A DNA stretch of 64,000 nt from Warburgia ugandensis. Its lineage: Eukaryota; Streptophyta; Magnoliopsida; Canellales; Canellaceae. Every line of letters begins with the position of its first letter. Position 1 is the stretch's first letter. Positions 49,434-64,000 of this stretch are shown piece by piece. The notes beneath the pieces are model-generated. The model was not told the origin of the DNA, did not search any database, and saw only the letters and a program-made list of their open reading frames with translations. Location: assembly GCA_035236585.1 (NCBI GenBank), contig CP141132.1, positions 46,503,880 through 46,567,879 of the forward strand. Direction: 5' to 3'. Both the position numbers and the translations under genes were made by a program.

Positions 49434-50790
49434 TGAAACACCCCTAATTTTTTGTAAAGAAATTAAATAAATATTAAAATTGAGAATTTCAATAAAAATT
49501 AGGCTAGAATATTAGGGTTATGAAATATGCACTTCTCATAGAAGTGAATTCAAGGTATAAGACCTATATAATTAAAAACATATGCGACGAACACTTCAAA
49601 ATGACTATAAGCATGACAATTTCTGAATACAGATGAAAAATCTGTATTTTTCTTCATTTTAATGAATAAAAGGGCAAAATGGTAATTTCACAAATAACCA
49701 AGACTTGAGACCTCAAAATCTGGAATGTACTCAGAAATACGAATCCAACACCACTAAGTATGCTCAATTCTAAGCTCGGGAGAATAAAATGGATTTTTCT
49801 CCATAAAAGGCAATTTGGTCTTTTTACACATGTGGGGCCCACAAGGGACCCGCAATGGAATCCAATGACCAGACCACGTGCAATCATTAGTCAAACCACT
49901 ACCACTTGCTAGTGGAGAAGGAGGTGGTAGTGGGAATCTAATATATATTAAATAATACAAAGAAAAAAAACATAATTAATACATGTCATTATTGAAACCA
50001 CTCAAAACACCTATAAATAGACCTCAGAAAAATTCTCAAAAATGTTCATAAAATCTATCACGAGGTCCCCTAGCATGCTCTAAAATCTCAGGTCCAGAAA
50101 CCTCCCCAAACTCCCCCAATTTCTTCTTCTTCTTCACTTGTTTTTTTCCCCTGAGGGCGTGTCCACAGACACACAAGGCTCTCCAGTTGAGTGGAGAAGT
50201 CAGGCGCGTCCAGGGACGCGTCATCCCCGATGGACTCAGTTTTCTACCAGAAACCCGATTTCAATTAGACATCCAACCACAACCATTAAAACCTAATCTT
50301 CACCATTAGATATGTTCGAAAAAGTGATATATACATAATACCTCAGATACAGAGAAGGAGGGTTAGAAGCTCAAGACTATAGAAGACTTAAGAAGATGTT
50401 GATGAAGAATTAATCAAGATACATTCTCTTGAAGACATTTATTTTATTTGAGGGAATTGTACTATATTGAGAGTTTTTAATGTATGGTGAGGTTTGCAAA
50501 TGTTGGATTATGTAATTTGGACAGGTATTGTACTGATATCGTGCTGTACTATGAACCACTGGATGGATTCTGGAAGTTTGATAAAATCATATTCCTTCAC
50601 TGGAATTTTATTTTGTACAAAAATTGTACTTATATTATGTATGAAGTGGTGACTTGGGTTTTCAAAACAGGTTTTAAAAGAAAAGAATTTTCGCTGCTTT
50701 GTTTTGCGAAATTTTTTTTTTTACAAAGGGGACACCCTTGCCTATGAAAAATGTATTATAAAATGTGTTTCAAAAACCCAGGTCGTCACA
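49434..50790 (+). mobile_element. Short plus-strand solo LTR (1357 bp)
   Basis: It starts TGAAACACCCC and ends CCCAGGTCGTCACA, with an exact CCATG target duplication. Its first part matches 42890-43600 (ATATTAGGGTTAT, CCACTAAGTA, GTGGGGCCCACAAGGGAC) and its last 450 bp match 53050-53489 and, inverted, 43598-44040. It therefore belongs to the same family as the two long LTRs but lacks their central block of about 3.6 kb. A TATA-like CCTATAAATAGACC lies at 50010-50023. A moderately GC-rich block with GGCGTGTCC and GCGTCCAGGGACGCG is at 50150-50230. Confidence 0.85.
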
Positions 50791-51689
50791 CCATGTTAGT
50801 ATGATTTTATGCAAGTGTAACTTAGTATCAAGTTAGTGTGATTTCATGCCATTGTAACTTAGGACCATGCTAGGATTTCATGTAAGATTATACTATAGTA
50901 TGCGATTGTACCTTAGGACCATGTTAGTTTAAATTGAGTTATTAAGGTATATTAGTTGAAAATCATGCTAATGCAACTATAAGTACCTTGTATCATTATC
51001 ATTAAGTTGTTCAATTATGTAGTTTTATGCTTTGAATTTATAATTCATTTATGGTTAAACTTCATTAGTAGATCTACTTGTTATAAGATAAAAGAGCATA
51101 AAACACCAAAAATGGAATCTAATGAGAAAGTAGAGTTTCATGACACAAATAAGAGTGGATTATTTTGGACTTAATTAGTAAGGGCTATAGTTAGTAGGAC
51201 AATATAAGGATTATCAAATCCTTTGTCCAAACTAGGAGAATAATAAACCCCATGAATGACATTGTAAATGTTCATGGACTTAATTAAAATCAATTAGAAA
51301 GAGTACTTAGGGTCAACATGCTTATAGGAACCTTATGAAAGGTTGAGCTAAGGTCACTCTAGTGAAGGTTAAACATAATGATTAAGGGGGTTGTCTGATA
51401 AAGCCTCGCTCTTCCCCTACCTTTCGTTGACATTTGTGAGGTCTAAATGCCTCCTTACATGAGGATTGAAGTAACTACTTTGTGTTCACCTATTCAACTA
51501 GTAAGCCTTAGCTGATTGGAAATAAGAGGAGCAGTCTAGACTTAGGCTGAAATAAGTTACCTTCAACCAGCAAAACATTAACTGGTTGAATGATAATAGT
51601 AAGAGCATAAAAGGTTAGTAAATTATCTAACCTTAATAAAAATTGTAAGTAAGATAGGGATGATCAAACAAGATTCATTAGATCTTGAA

Positions 51690-52050
51690 TGATCAAGAAC
51701 AATAAGAATAAGAATATTGTATTGTATCTAATATACATGTTTATTAGTATGCATGTTATAGATCAAATCTAGTTCATTAGATTAGATAATCCAAACCCTT
51801 GATCAAAAGATGATTCAAAGAAGAAAACCAAGATCATCCTCCTTAAGGATGATCCAATAACTGAACTTTGATCAAAGAAGAACTAGATGATAAAAGATCT
51901 AGGACCTTGATCTTTATCAACAAGTATAGATTGTCAATCAAAGGATCTATGAAAGATCAAGATCAAGGAGATGGACACACAAAGACTTAGAGATAAAAAA
52001 TACTTAGATATGAATGATTTAAATATCATTCTAAACATAAGATCTAGCGA
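51690..52050. repeat. GATC-rich tract, right arm
   Basis: Inverted copy of the GATC-dense tract 45040-45440, with many GATC sites (AAAGATCTAGGACC, CAAGATCATCC and others). Confidence 0.65.
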
Positions 52051-53489
52051 TTAATAGGATTGTTCATAATTTATATATATTGACAGTAGGTATGGATGTA
52101 CAGATTACATACATCAGTCAGGATCTTGGAAGATCTAGGAAAAGGGATCACTACTTGAAGGTAGGAGGATTTGATGAATGCATTTACATGGGATATGCCT
52201 GATTGAACCCATGACCTTATGTTGACAAGAGTAATGTTAATACTTGTATTAAATCCCTTGAAACCCTTATGATCCAACCAAACACATATAAAATGGTTAA
52301 GGACTAGACTCTAAGTGAATAGGGAACTAGAAGATATTTCAGCCCTAAGTAAACAGACAGATTGTCTGATATGTATGAAATCTATTTTACATGCAAGCTT
52401 GGAGGCTTGTGATTTTGTTTTAATGGGCATAAGCCTAGGGGAAAGCTATACTAGAGAAGTTATGAGGGTTTGGCCACCCGCTTCTTGAAATTTGATGATT
52501 TGATGATACCTTACCCCATGAGAGGCTAAAAGTCGGGTGGGGCAATTATGGGAAGGCCACCACTGTGAAAGTCCTGTCTTCCCATATGGGCAATGACATA
52601 ATATTTTCCACCGTGGTATTAGTGGTGAACAGGGTAGTTATCTGAGCGCTACAGCATGGTAGCCCTTTGATTATTTTGCACTATGATGCATATGAGAGTA
52701 GGCATAGTGAAATGCCTTATATTTTAACCTGATGAAATGCTAGGTAATTATATGTTACCAATATTTCCCAAGAAGGGAAATTTCCAGTGTAGGATTAGCT
52801 GAAATACTGAATTCTCATAATGAAGAGAATTGATCAACTTAGTTGGGAATGATATTTGACTACTTTCATAAATTTAACTGATTTACCCATGTATAGCATG
52901 TATGTATATGGATGTACATATATTACAAAGTAAAGAATAGAGACATGAATATGTTTAGGGATAATGGGATTATGAAGTATTAGCATTATATTGTTAATTA
53001 TTATGCTTCTTGAATCCCCTACCAAGCATTGCTTAATGAGATATTGTAAATGTTGCAATATCTCTGATACAGGGAAAGAGAGTTAGGAGCTCAAGATGAT
53101 AGAAGACTTGAGGAGAATAATCTTCAAGGTATACCCTTGAAGACATGTATTTTGCTTTGTCTAAGAGTGTTGTATTGTACTGAGAGTTTCATTGTATGGT
53201 GAGCTTTGAGTTTGGATTATGTAATTTGGACAAGTATTGTAATGGATTTGGCTGTACTGTGAACCATTGGATGGATTCTGGAATTTAATGAAAATATATT
53301 CCTTCAATGGAATTTTATCTTGTGCAATCTTCTACTTATGTTATATATGAAGTGATGACTTGGGTTTTACAAAACAAGTTCTAAAGAATAGAATTTCCGC
53401 TGCTTTGTTTTGCGAAATTTTTTTACTAATAAGGGCCCTGCCTTTCAAAATATATTACAAAACATGTTACAAAAACCAAGGTAGTCACA

Positions 53490-53494
53490 TCTCT
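53490..53494. repeat. Target-site duplication TCTCT (right) of the long plus-strand LTR
   Basis: Pairs with 42885-42889. Confidence 0.65.
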
Positions 53495-54938
53495 CTAGTT
53501 GAATCATTACATACTTATCACTATTCAATAATTATTCTTATAAAATAATTGTCACGTCCTTCAGGTAATATGCACTTCAAATCATAATTAAAACCCTCAT
53601 AATAATTCATAAACATTTACTTTTCACTAATATCTGACCATCAATATTTTTGTATGCACAAGGATTCATTAATTATCATCTCACAGCTCGAAAATTCATC
53701 CATAAGAACATTAGAATCTTATTTCATCACATTTTCAATGATTTTCACCATACTACAATTATTCATCAATTAGATCTACTTCAAGTTTAGGTTAATATAA
53801 TACTTCTCTAAACCTTCTCGAGTTCTCATTAATTGTAATCATTTTTTATCCTTCATCATTATTCTCATACTATTGTTATTACAATAGTCATTTGGCCTTT
53901 TCAAAAGTTTATACACATTATCCAAGTTAGAACTTGAACTTATTCACTAAGCTTTCTGTACTCATGCTTCAATTATCCACTCATTTGTTGATCTTTCTTA
54001 TTATTTAGTAATTATCCTTATAAAACAATTATCATATTCTCTAAGCATTATGCACTTCCAAATCATAACTAGAACTCTCAAGAATCATTAAATAGGTATT
54101 TACTTCTCAATAATAACCAGAGTTTTCATCCTTTTGATCAATAATTCATTTACATAAGTAGGTCAAACTACCTCTGACTTTCATAATACCAAAATTTTAT
54201 CCATCGAATATACCAACTACATGTACAGACTAATGTTGTACTACTCTTAATTTTTCCTGTGTTCTCTTCCATTGTGGTTATTCTGTGCCCTCTCTTCATT
54301 AAAATCAAAATATTATGGTGCAAAAGTTATTATAATCCTCAAGGGTTTATACACATCATCAAAATTAAAACTTGAATCCTCAGAAGGTTGCCCCATGTGA
54401 ATAGATCTATTTCTAACAAAGTTTTCATTTAGCTATACAAATTTTATACTCTTATACCATTGTTCCTTACTCTAAGAACTATACTAAGTTTGTAAGAGTA
54501 CTTCTCTTACTTATACCAGAACTAAAATTCTATTATTTTCTTAGAACATGGCAACCCTCGTAGGTTGCATCTATCTTTACATTAATCAACATTGTACATT
54601 TGAGTTATTCATATAACTCTTATTTGGACAACTCATTCTCTCTTGATTGACTATATATGACTTTTGGACATGTAGGACTAGTGGTGAAAGGAGTGACTGG
54701 GCTCTAAGAGAGTTCCTCAAAACTCTTAAAACTAGCATAGCTCCCTCTCCCCAGGTGATGTGGGACTAACTCTCAAGGTCACCCTTAGCAGACACCTGTA
54801 GCAGACATCTTGTAACTCAACACCCCACATGGGACCACCCATCAGGACTGACCAAGGCCGATAGGCCCCTCTTTCCTCCTTAGTGAACCCGTGTCATCAC
54901 AGACCACAAGCGACTAGCCCACCATCACAAAGGGAAAT
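53495..54938 (-). other. Leader and possible gag start region of the Tekay-type element
   Basis: Follows the primer-binding site on the minus strand. The first 300 bp hold a CCCACATGGGG/GGGTGTTGAGTT-type leader. No gag capsid motif is recognisable in the AT-rich remainder. Position alone suggests decayed gag. Confidence 0.45.
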
Positions 54939-54951
54939 GGCTCTAATACCA
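54939..54951 (-). other. Primer-binding site (tRNA-Met type) of the Tekay-type element
   Basis: Minus strand TGGTATTAGAGCC, two bases after the LTR end. It differs at one base from TGGTATCAGAGCC, the site that pairs with initiator tRNA-Met in many plant Ty3/gypsy elements. Confidence 0.85.
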
Positions 54952-54953
54952 AC

Positions 54954-58457
<3,504 letters not shown>

Positions 58458-58461
58458 ACTT

Positions 58462-58462
<1 letters not shown>
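58458..58462. repeat. Target-site duplication ACTTC (right) of the Tekay-type element
   Basis: Pairs with ACTTA at 37018-37022; the last base borders the poly-C run. Confidence 0.6.
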
Positions 58463-60632
<2,170 letters not shown>

Positions 60633-60771
60633 TTAGAGTGCAACCGAAGCCATTGCTAACGCTTGATATCCATATGTAGCAATCTTGTTTGCAGAGCTTT
60701 CGCTGTTTGCTCCTGAGGTTGGGGATGTTGGAGCTCCCAAGTTCTCTTCAATGTAAATATTGAGCTTCTGG
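60633..60771 (-). CDS. Probable terminal exon of an unrecognised protein with a Ser/Ala-rich C-terminus
   Basis: On the minus strand an acceptor-like GTGCCAATAG (60781-60772) is followed by 45 codons and a stop at 60635-60633. The peptide opens QKLNIYIEENLG, continues APTSPTSGANSESSANK (low-complexity, Ser/Ala/Pro-rich) and ends YGYQALAMASVAL. A short Ser/Ala linker before a hydrophobic tail resembles the C-terminus of GPI-anchored plant proteins; this is inference. The reading phase at the acceptor is 1. Upstream exons were not found: the next 260 bp are GATATC-type repeats and then MITE-like elements, which would lie in the intron. The gene would run leftward. Confidence 0.4.
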
Positions 60772-60779
60772 CTATTGGC

Positions 60780-61040
60780 ACAGTGCTGGCTGATATTATG
60801 ACATATCTCAGAAACGTAGCTTATTTAATTATGATATCTCAGGCGTATGTTTCTCATGACATATTTCAGATATCACCAAAAATATCGTCAAAGTTATTAT
60901 AGAAAAAATGTCATATATCTCAGATATCACAGAACATATGACACACATCTCAAATATAATATCACAGAAGATATCATTGGAGATATCGCAGGGATGTGCC
61001 AACAGAAACACCAAACATGTAACGTTAAATAAATCCCCCT
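60780..61040. repeat. GATATC-rich repeat, inverted relative to 36440-36720
   Basis: Contains many ATATCTC/GATATC units and, at its right end, the reverse complement of GGGGGATTTATTTAAC followed by CATGTTTGGTGTTTCTG, matching GGGAGTTTATTTAAC and CATATGTTTGGCATTTCTG at 36437-36477. Both may be ends or copies of one unnamed element. Confidence 0.55.
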
Positions 61041-61677
61041 AAGTGAATGCTAAAAAGGTAGTGATGGGAGGATAGTTGGGTACCAATTTATATTTTTAAA
61101 TGGTGGATAGTGGAGCATGCACACCCTTTTGAGGAGGTTGGAATTCTTGACCTTCGTAATTGAAAGTCACTTTTGTACCCCTACACCATCTTCACACGTC
61201 TTGAAGAGCCCACCTTTGCTTAATTTGGCTTATTCATGTCATTTTTCTAGGTTTGATTAAATATATAACAGATTAAATAGCATGCTCCCTTGACGATTCT
61301 ATCGTCGCTCTATTGTTGAAGTTTCTAATCCGTCTATTCAGCAAAGCCTTTTTGATCTATTAGACGTCCAGAACTTGAGCAATCTCATAAACGAGTCGCT
61401 CAGAAGAAGTGGCACCCAACCACTCTAACATTTAGCGTGTGTTTAACCATTCACTTCAACATATTACCCAAAGTGACGTGGGGGGCCTAAAATCGCACAT
61501 TTCAGATAAAATCTCTCTCTTTCACTGGTCGAAGTTACAGAAAAGGCGTAAATCTCTCGCTGACATCGCACATAGTTGGAAGGTACATCCATAGACTAGA
61601 AGAAAACATCGCCCTTATCTTATTCTAAATTACAAAAGCACCCTCATAAATTCTACTGTTTGCCATTTTTACTTCCT
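61041..61677. other. Spacer with partial copy of the MITE-like family
   Basis: Positions 61195-61245 (AGAGCCCACCTTTG, TTATTCATGTCATTTTTC) resemble 62029-62060 of the complete MITE-like element, and GAATGCTAAAAAGG at 61046 resembles its terminus. No gene seen. Confidence 0.45.
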
Positions 61678-61938
61678 GAGAAATGCTAAATCAAGGATCC
61701 GTACAAGGGGTCCATCACCGCTTCCGCCGGAACCCGCCTTTGCCTAATCCAATTCATCCGTACAATTGCTCATCTTTGGAAGCCTAAGAAGTAAAAATTG
61801 CAAGTGGACTGAATGATTATTGTGTCTAAAATGTTAAAATGTTGTACTTGAAAATATACGAATCAGAATCTTTGTTTACAAACTTGGATAACCTGGTCCA
61901 TAGATGCTCTCATATGTGGCGTCAATTTAGCATTCCTC
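61678..61938. mobile_element. MITE-like inverted-repeat element 1 (about 261 bp)
   Basis: Left end GAGAAATGCTAAATCA; right end is the reverse complement of GAGGAATGCTAAATTGA. No coding capacity. No clear target duplication, so the superfamily is not assigned. Confidence 0.5.
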
Positions 61939-61980
61939 GTTCTTTTTATTGAGAGAAGATGCTTTGAGAATGTGGGGAAG

Positions 61981-62303
61981 AGGAATGCTAAATAAACACT
62001 GCTGTAATACTTTTGTTGGAGCCCACTTTTACATTATCTCATTCATTCATGTCATCTCTCCAACTTTAGATATTTGATAATTCAGTAAGCATGTAGATTG
62101 GATGATCTTAGAATTTAGAATTTTTTTACCCATATATGTTCAAGTACAAATCTTTAAATGTTAGAATCATCTAATCCATGTGATTTTTGAACTATTAGAC
62201 ATCTAAAGTCGTAGCATATGAGGTGAGTTAAATTATACAGAGGTAAGCCTCATGAAAAGTGGTACAAGTGGGCTCTCATAAAGAGTATCTATTTAGCATT
62301 TCT
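61981..62303. mobile_element. MITE-like inverted-repeat element 2 (about 323 bp)
   Basis: Left end AGGAATGCTAAATA pairs with the right end, reverse complement AGAAATGCTAAATA. A second inverted block follows inside (GGAGCCCACTTTTAC at 62018 against the reverse complement GAGAGCCCACTTGTACC at 62276), so the terminal repeats extend about 50 bp with gaps. Termini match element 1, only 43 bp away. No coding capacity. Confidence 0.6.
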
Positions 62304-63614
62304 TTATGAGAAAAGGATGTATTGTTAGGGCACAATTTAGTTCGCCCCACATAGGAGGATCTTGTAATCATGATGTTTGGCCTCTCTTATATAGGCTAAA
62401 CATAAAATTCATGATGTGAATGACTAAAGTTTTGTCATTTCGGATTTTCAATCATGACCATTGAATTTTTCACTACTAATGTCATAAATTTTCATACGTT
62501 AAAATATTCAATGAGCATAGATTTTCATTGCAAGCCCAAATAGGGCAGGCAAACAAGATGAATGATAAAGGTTGAGCCTTAGTTACCGAGAGTCCTGAGT
62601 TTTCATGTCGGAAGAATTCCTTCTTTTCTTTTTTTCGGTTTCCTACAGGAGCCGGTGATAGGAATGGATGCGCCCAAGTAAGCGTTCAAGCGACATGAGT
62701 CTCTGTTCCTGCGATGAAGTACAATCTGAAAGTCTCTCTCTCCAGAAGGGCAGAGATCCATTCAAAGGAAAGACAAAATCCGACTTCAAATCTTTCTGTT
62801 CCCTTCAATTTCTAAAGCATCATGCAACAAGGCGTCATTGATGAAATTAGGAGATCCATTCCACACATTAGTTATTTGGATTTTAACCGCTTACGTAGGT
62901 AATGTCTCGGCACAACCCATTAGCTTCCCCAGGATCCACGCAAAATTTGGACAGCCTGATCAGGCGGGCATACACCAAAATTCATACCTGTTGATGATCA
63001 TAATCGCACCACCCTACAAATGGTTGATATTAACCCAAACCACGATCTGAAGCCCAATTTCTCATTGTAGGATTCACCTCTGGTTGATCCTACTGTTCAA
63101 CTTACGGACTGTGTTATTCCTTCCACACGTACACACACACGAAAAAAATTAAAATTAAAATAAAAAATGGAAGGGGAATAGATTCGTTGGGATGATCTGA
63201 CCCATTCATCTGATTACTCCATATATAGATATCTTGTGTCACAGAAGTGAACATGATTGGACGAACTAACATCTTGAAAACTCCTGTTTAGTCGTTGGGA
63301 TGTAGAAGCAATGTCGTTGGCCCCTCAATGATAATACAATCCAAATTTGAGATGATAGAACAATCACATCTGCATCCTTCAAAACTATGAGATATTCTGA
63401 TGAATCCTCTTGGCCTGAGCAAATCTGGGGAACTACCAGGCCCCATAGCATTCTTCTAGATTCACAAGGGTAACTTTGTCCTCAAAAATTCCTTCGCAAA
63501 TTTTCGCAAGAAAAGCGTCTCGCAATTTGTCACACAAGCAAGGGCATTTCCATTTGCAAAAGGTTGATGAGCTTCTCTGGGTTGTAAAGGAGCCGTAAGC
63601 CCTGGTAAAGCCGG
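62304..63614. other. Upstream region of the lumen-protein gene
   Basis: No firm gene. A plus-strand frame at 62838-63050 begins with a signal-like stretch but ends without supporting features. An A-rich tract lies at 63143-63166. The promoter of the gene starting at 63652 should lie in its right part; no clear TATA box was identified. Confidence 0.4.
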
Positions 63615-63722
63615 ATGAGGAGAGAGAGGGAGACTAGTTTGAAAAAGGGTAATGGGTTTTCTATTGGGAAACTCTTGCTTTTCGCTCTCTTCCTGTTGGC
63701 AATCCTTCGTCCCTCCATCTAA
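63615..63722 (+). other. Upstream open reading frame overlapping the main start
   Basis: An ATG at 63615, 37 bp before the main ATG and in another frame, opens 35 codons and ends with TAA at 63720-63722, inside the main coding sequence. Such overlapping uORFs can lower translation of the main frame. Whether the transcript starts upstream of 63615 is unknown. Confidence 0.35.
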
Positions 63723-63889
63723 TCACGTTAAAAATGCCAAGACGAAGATACCAGCAATGCCTTGTTTGTTGAACCAGGAGCACGCAAATGATGCCAATTT
63801 CTTAAGAAGGAGGCCGCTTTTTCTTGTTGGTCTTTCTACTTTCCCTTTTCTGCAATCCAGAGCTAGAGCTGCTGAAGATTTGCTAACAG
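63652..63889 (+). CDS. First exon of a probable thylakoid-lumen protein (bipartite transit peptide)
   Basis: The frame from ATG 63652 encodes a Ser-rich, acid-poor N-terminus typical of a stroma-targeting transit peptide (residues 1 to about 48). Then come RRR at about 52-54, a hydrophobic run (PLFLVGLSTFPFL) and ARA|AED, an A-x-A lumenal processing site with mature sequence starting near residue 74. The twin arginines before the hydrophobic core suggest the Tat pathway into the thylakoid lumen. The exon ends at AACAG|GTCAGT (donor at 63890) after 79 codons plus one base, so the frame continues outside the window. The mature domain is absent, so the protein cannot be named. Candidates would be small lumen proteins of photosystem assembly, but that is a guess. 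Confidence 0.65.
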
Positions 63890-64000
63890 GTCAGTTGGGG
63901 CATATTTACATTTTTCTCAGTGTTCTGGTTACTTCTTAAATATATGAACGTGTTTCAGTTTGTCTTCCATGTAATTGAGTTTTATGAACTTGGTTATTAC

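Larger units (their letters stand above)
42890..53489 (+). mobile_element. Long plus-strand solo LTR (about 5.05 kb) split by two further LTRs of the same family
   Basis: It starts TCTAATAACC (TG decayed to TC) at 42890 and ends AAGGTAGTCACA at 53489, with TCTCT on each side. Its own sequence is 42890-43597, 47805-49433 and 50796-53489 after removing the two insertions. The start is homologous to the start of the minus-strand LTR at 47799; the remainder (48050-53489) is homologous to 47455-43598 inverted. A TATA-like CCTATAAATACACC lies at 43462-43475. No gag or pol is present. It inserted in the interior of the Tekay-type element. Confidence 0.65.

Noticed and set aside
43598-53489. One foldback transposon with 4-kb terminal inverted repeats and TCTCT duplication
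   Set aside because: The minus-strand LTR is complete from TG to CA with its own TCTCT pair at 47800, and the plus-strand LTR start is found at 42890, so nested LTRs explain the ends better; kept as a finding because the shared duplication is odd.
62838-63050. 70-codon frame opening with a signal-peptide-like stretch
   Set aside because: No splice or promoter support, a Pro/Ile-rich end without a domain, and it would sit oddly 600 bp before another gene start.

Overview
This 64 kb window looks like a repeat-dense stretch of a large, AT-rich angiosperm nuclear genome. The evidence is plant-type Ty3/gypsy LTR retrotransposons (an Athila/Tat type and a Tekay/Del chromovirus type), an RTE-clade LINE, CACTA (En/Spm) DNA transposons with plant Transposase_24 and Ulp1-like coding remnants, and at the right edge the first exon of a gene with a bipartite chloroplast/thylakoid-lumen targeting peptide. 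No bacterial operon, rRNA, tRNA or CRISPR array was seen. The species cannot be fixed from the sequence.

Left third (1-19136). Positions 1-629 are the right end of a CACTA element inserted into an Athila-type retrotransposon read on the minus strand: LTR 15294-16911, degenerate primer-binding site, gag about 13.0-13.96 kb, protease and start of reverse transcriptase 11281-12160, then the rest of reverse transcriptase, RNase H and integrase 4479-2050, then 3' non-coding sequence down to 630. A second copy of that 3' non-coding sequence (about 16912-18720) sits upstream of the same LTR, as if two tandem elements share one LTR. The pol gene is split by a plus-strand solo LTR (4484-11276, TG...CA, flanked by TTAA), which is itself split by an RTE LINE (about 6.8-9.94 kb). 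That is four levels of nesting.

Middle (19137-35101). Two CACTA elements lie head to head in opposite orientation, 19137-24232 (plus) and 24508-35101 (minus), 275 bp apart. Both carry decayed copies of the same accessory gene (Transposase_24-like region, DUF8039-like region, Ulp1/C48-like cysteine protease end) and neither shows a recognisable TNPD-type transposase. The second also contains a diverged Tekay-like LTR.

Right half (35102-58457). A minus-strand Tekay-type element (37023-58457) has 3.5 kb LTRs, a tRNA-Met-type primer-binding site, a polypurine tract and a 5-bp target duplication (ACTTA/ACTTC), but only fragments of protease and reverse transcriptase. Its interior is filled by a plus-strand long LTR of another family (42890-53489), into which two further LTRs of the same family have inserted: a minus-strand solo LTR (43598-47799) and a short plus-strand solo LTR (49434-50790). 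The result is a near-palindrome with arms of about 4 kb. The outer LTR and the inverted inner LTR both have TCTCT target duplications. This nested, inverted, same-family structure is the most unusual thing in the window.

Right edge (58458-64000). This is lower-copy sequence: long CT microsatellites, a weak possible exon at 58615-58801, a plausible terminal exon on the minus strand (60633-60771), a cluster of small inverted-repeat (MITE-like) elements (61-62.3 kb), and the first exon of a probable thylakoid-lumen protein (63652-63889). Almost every retroelement reading frame is broken by stops, frameshifts or lost catalytic residues, so most long ORFs here are fossils.
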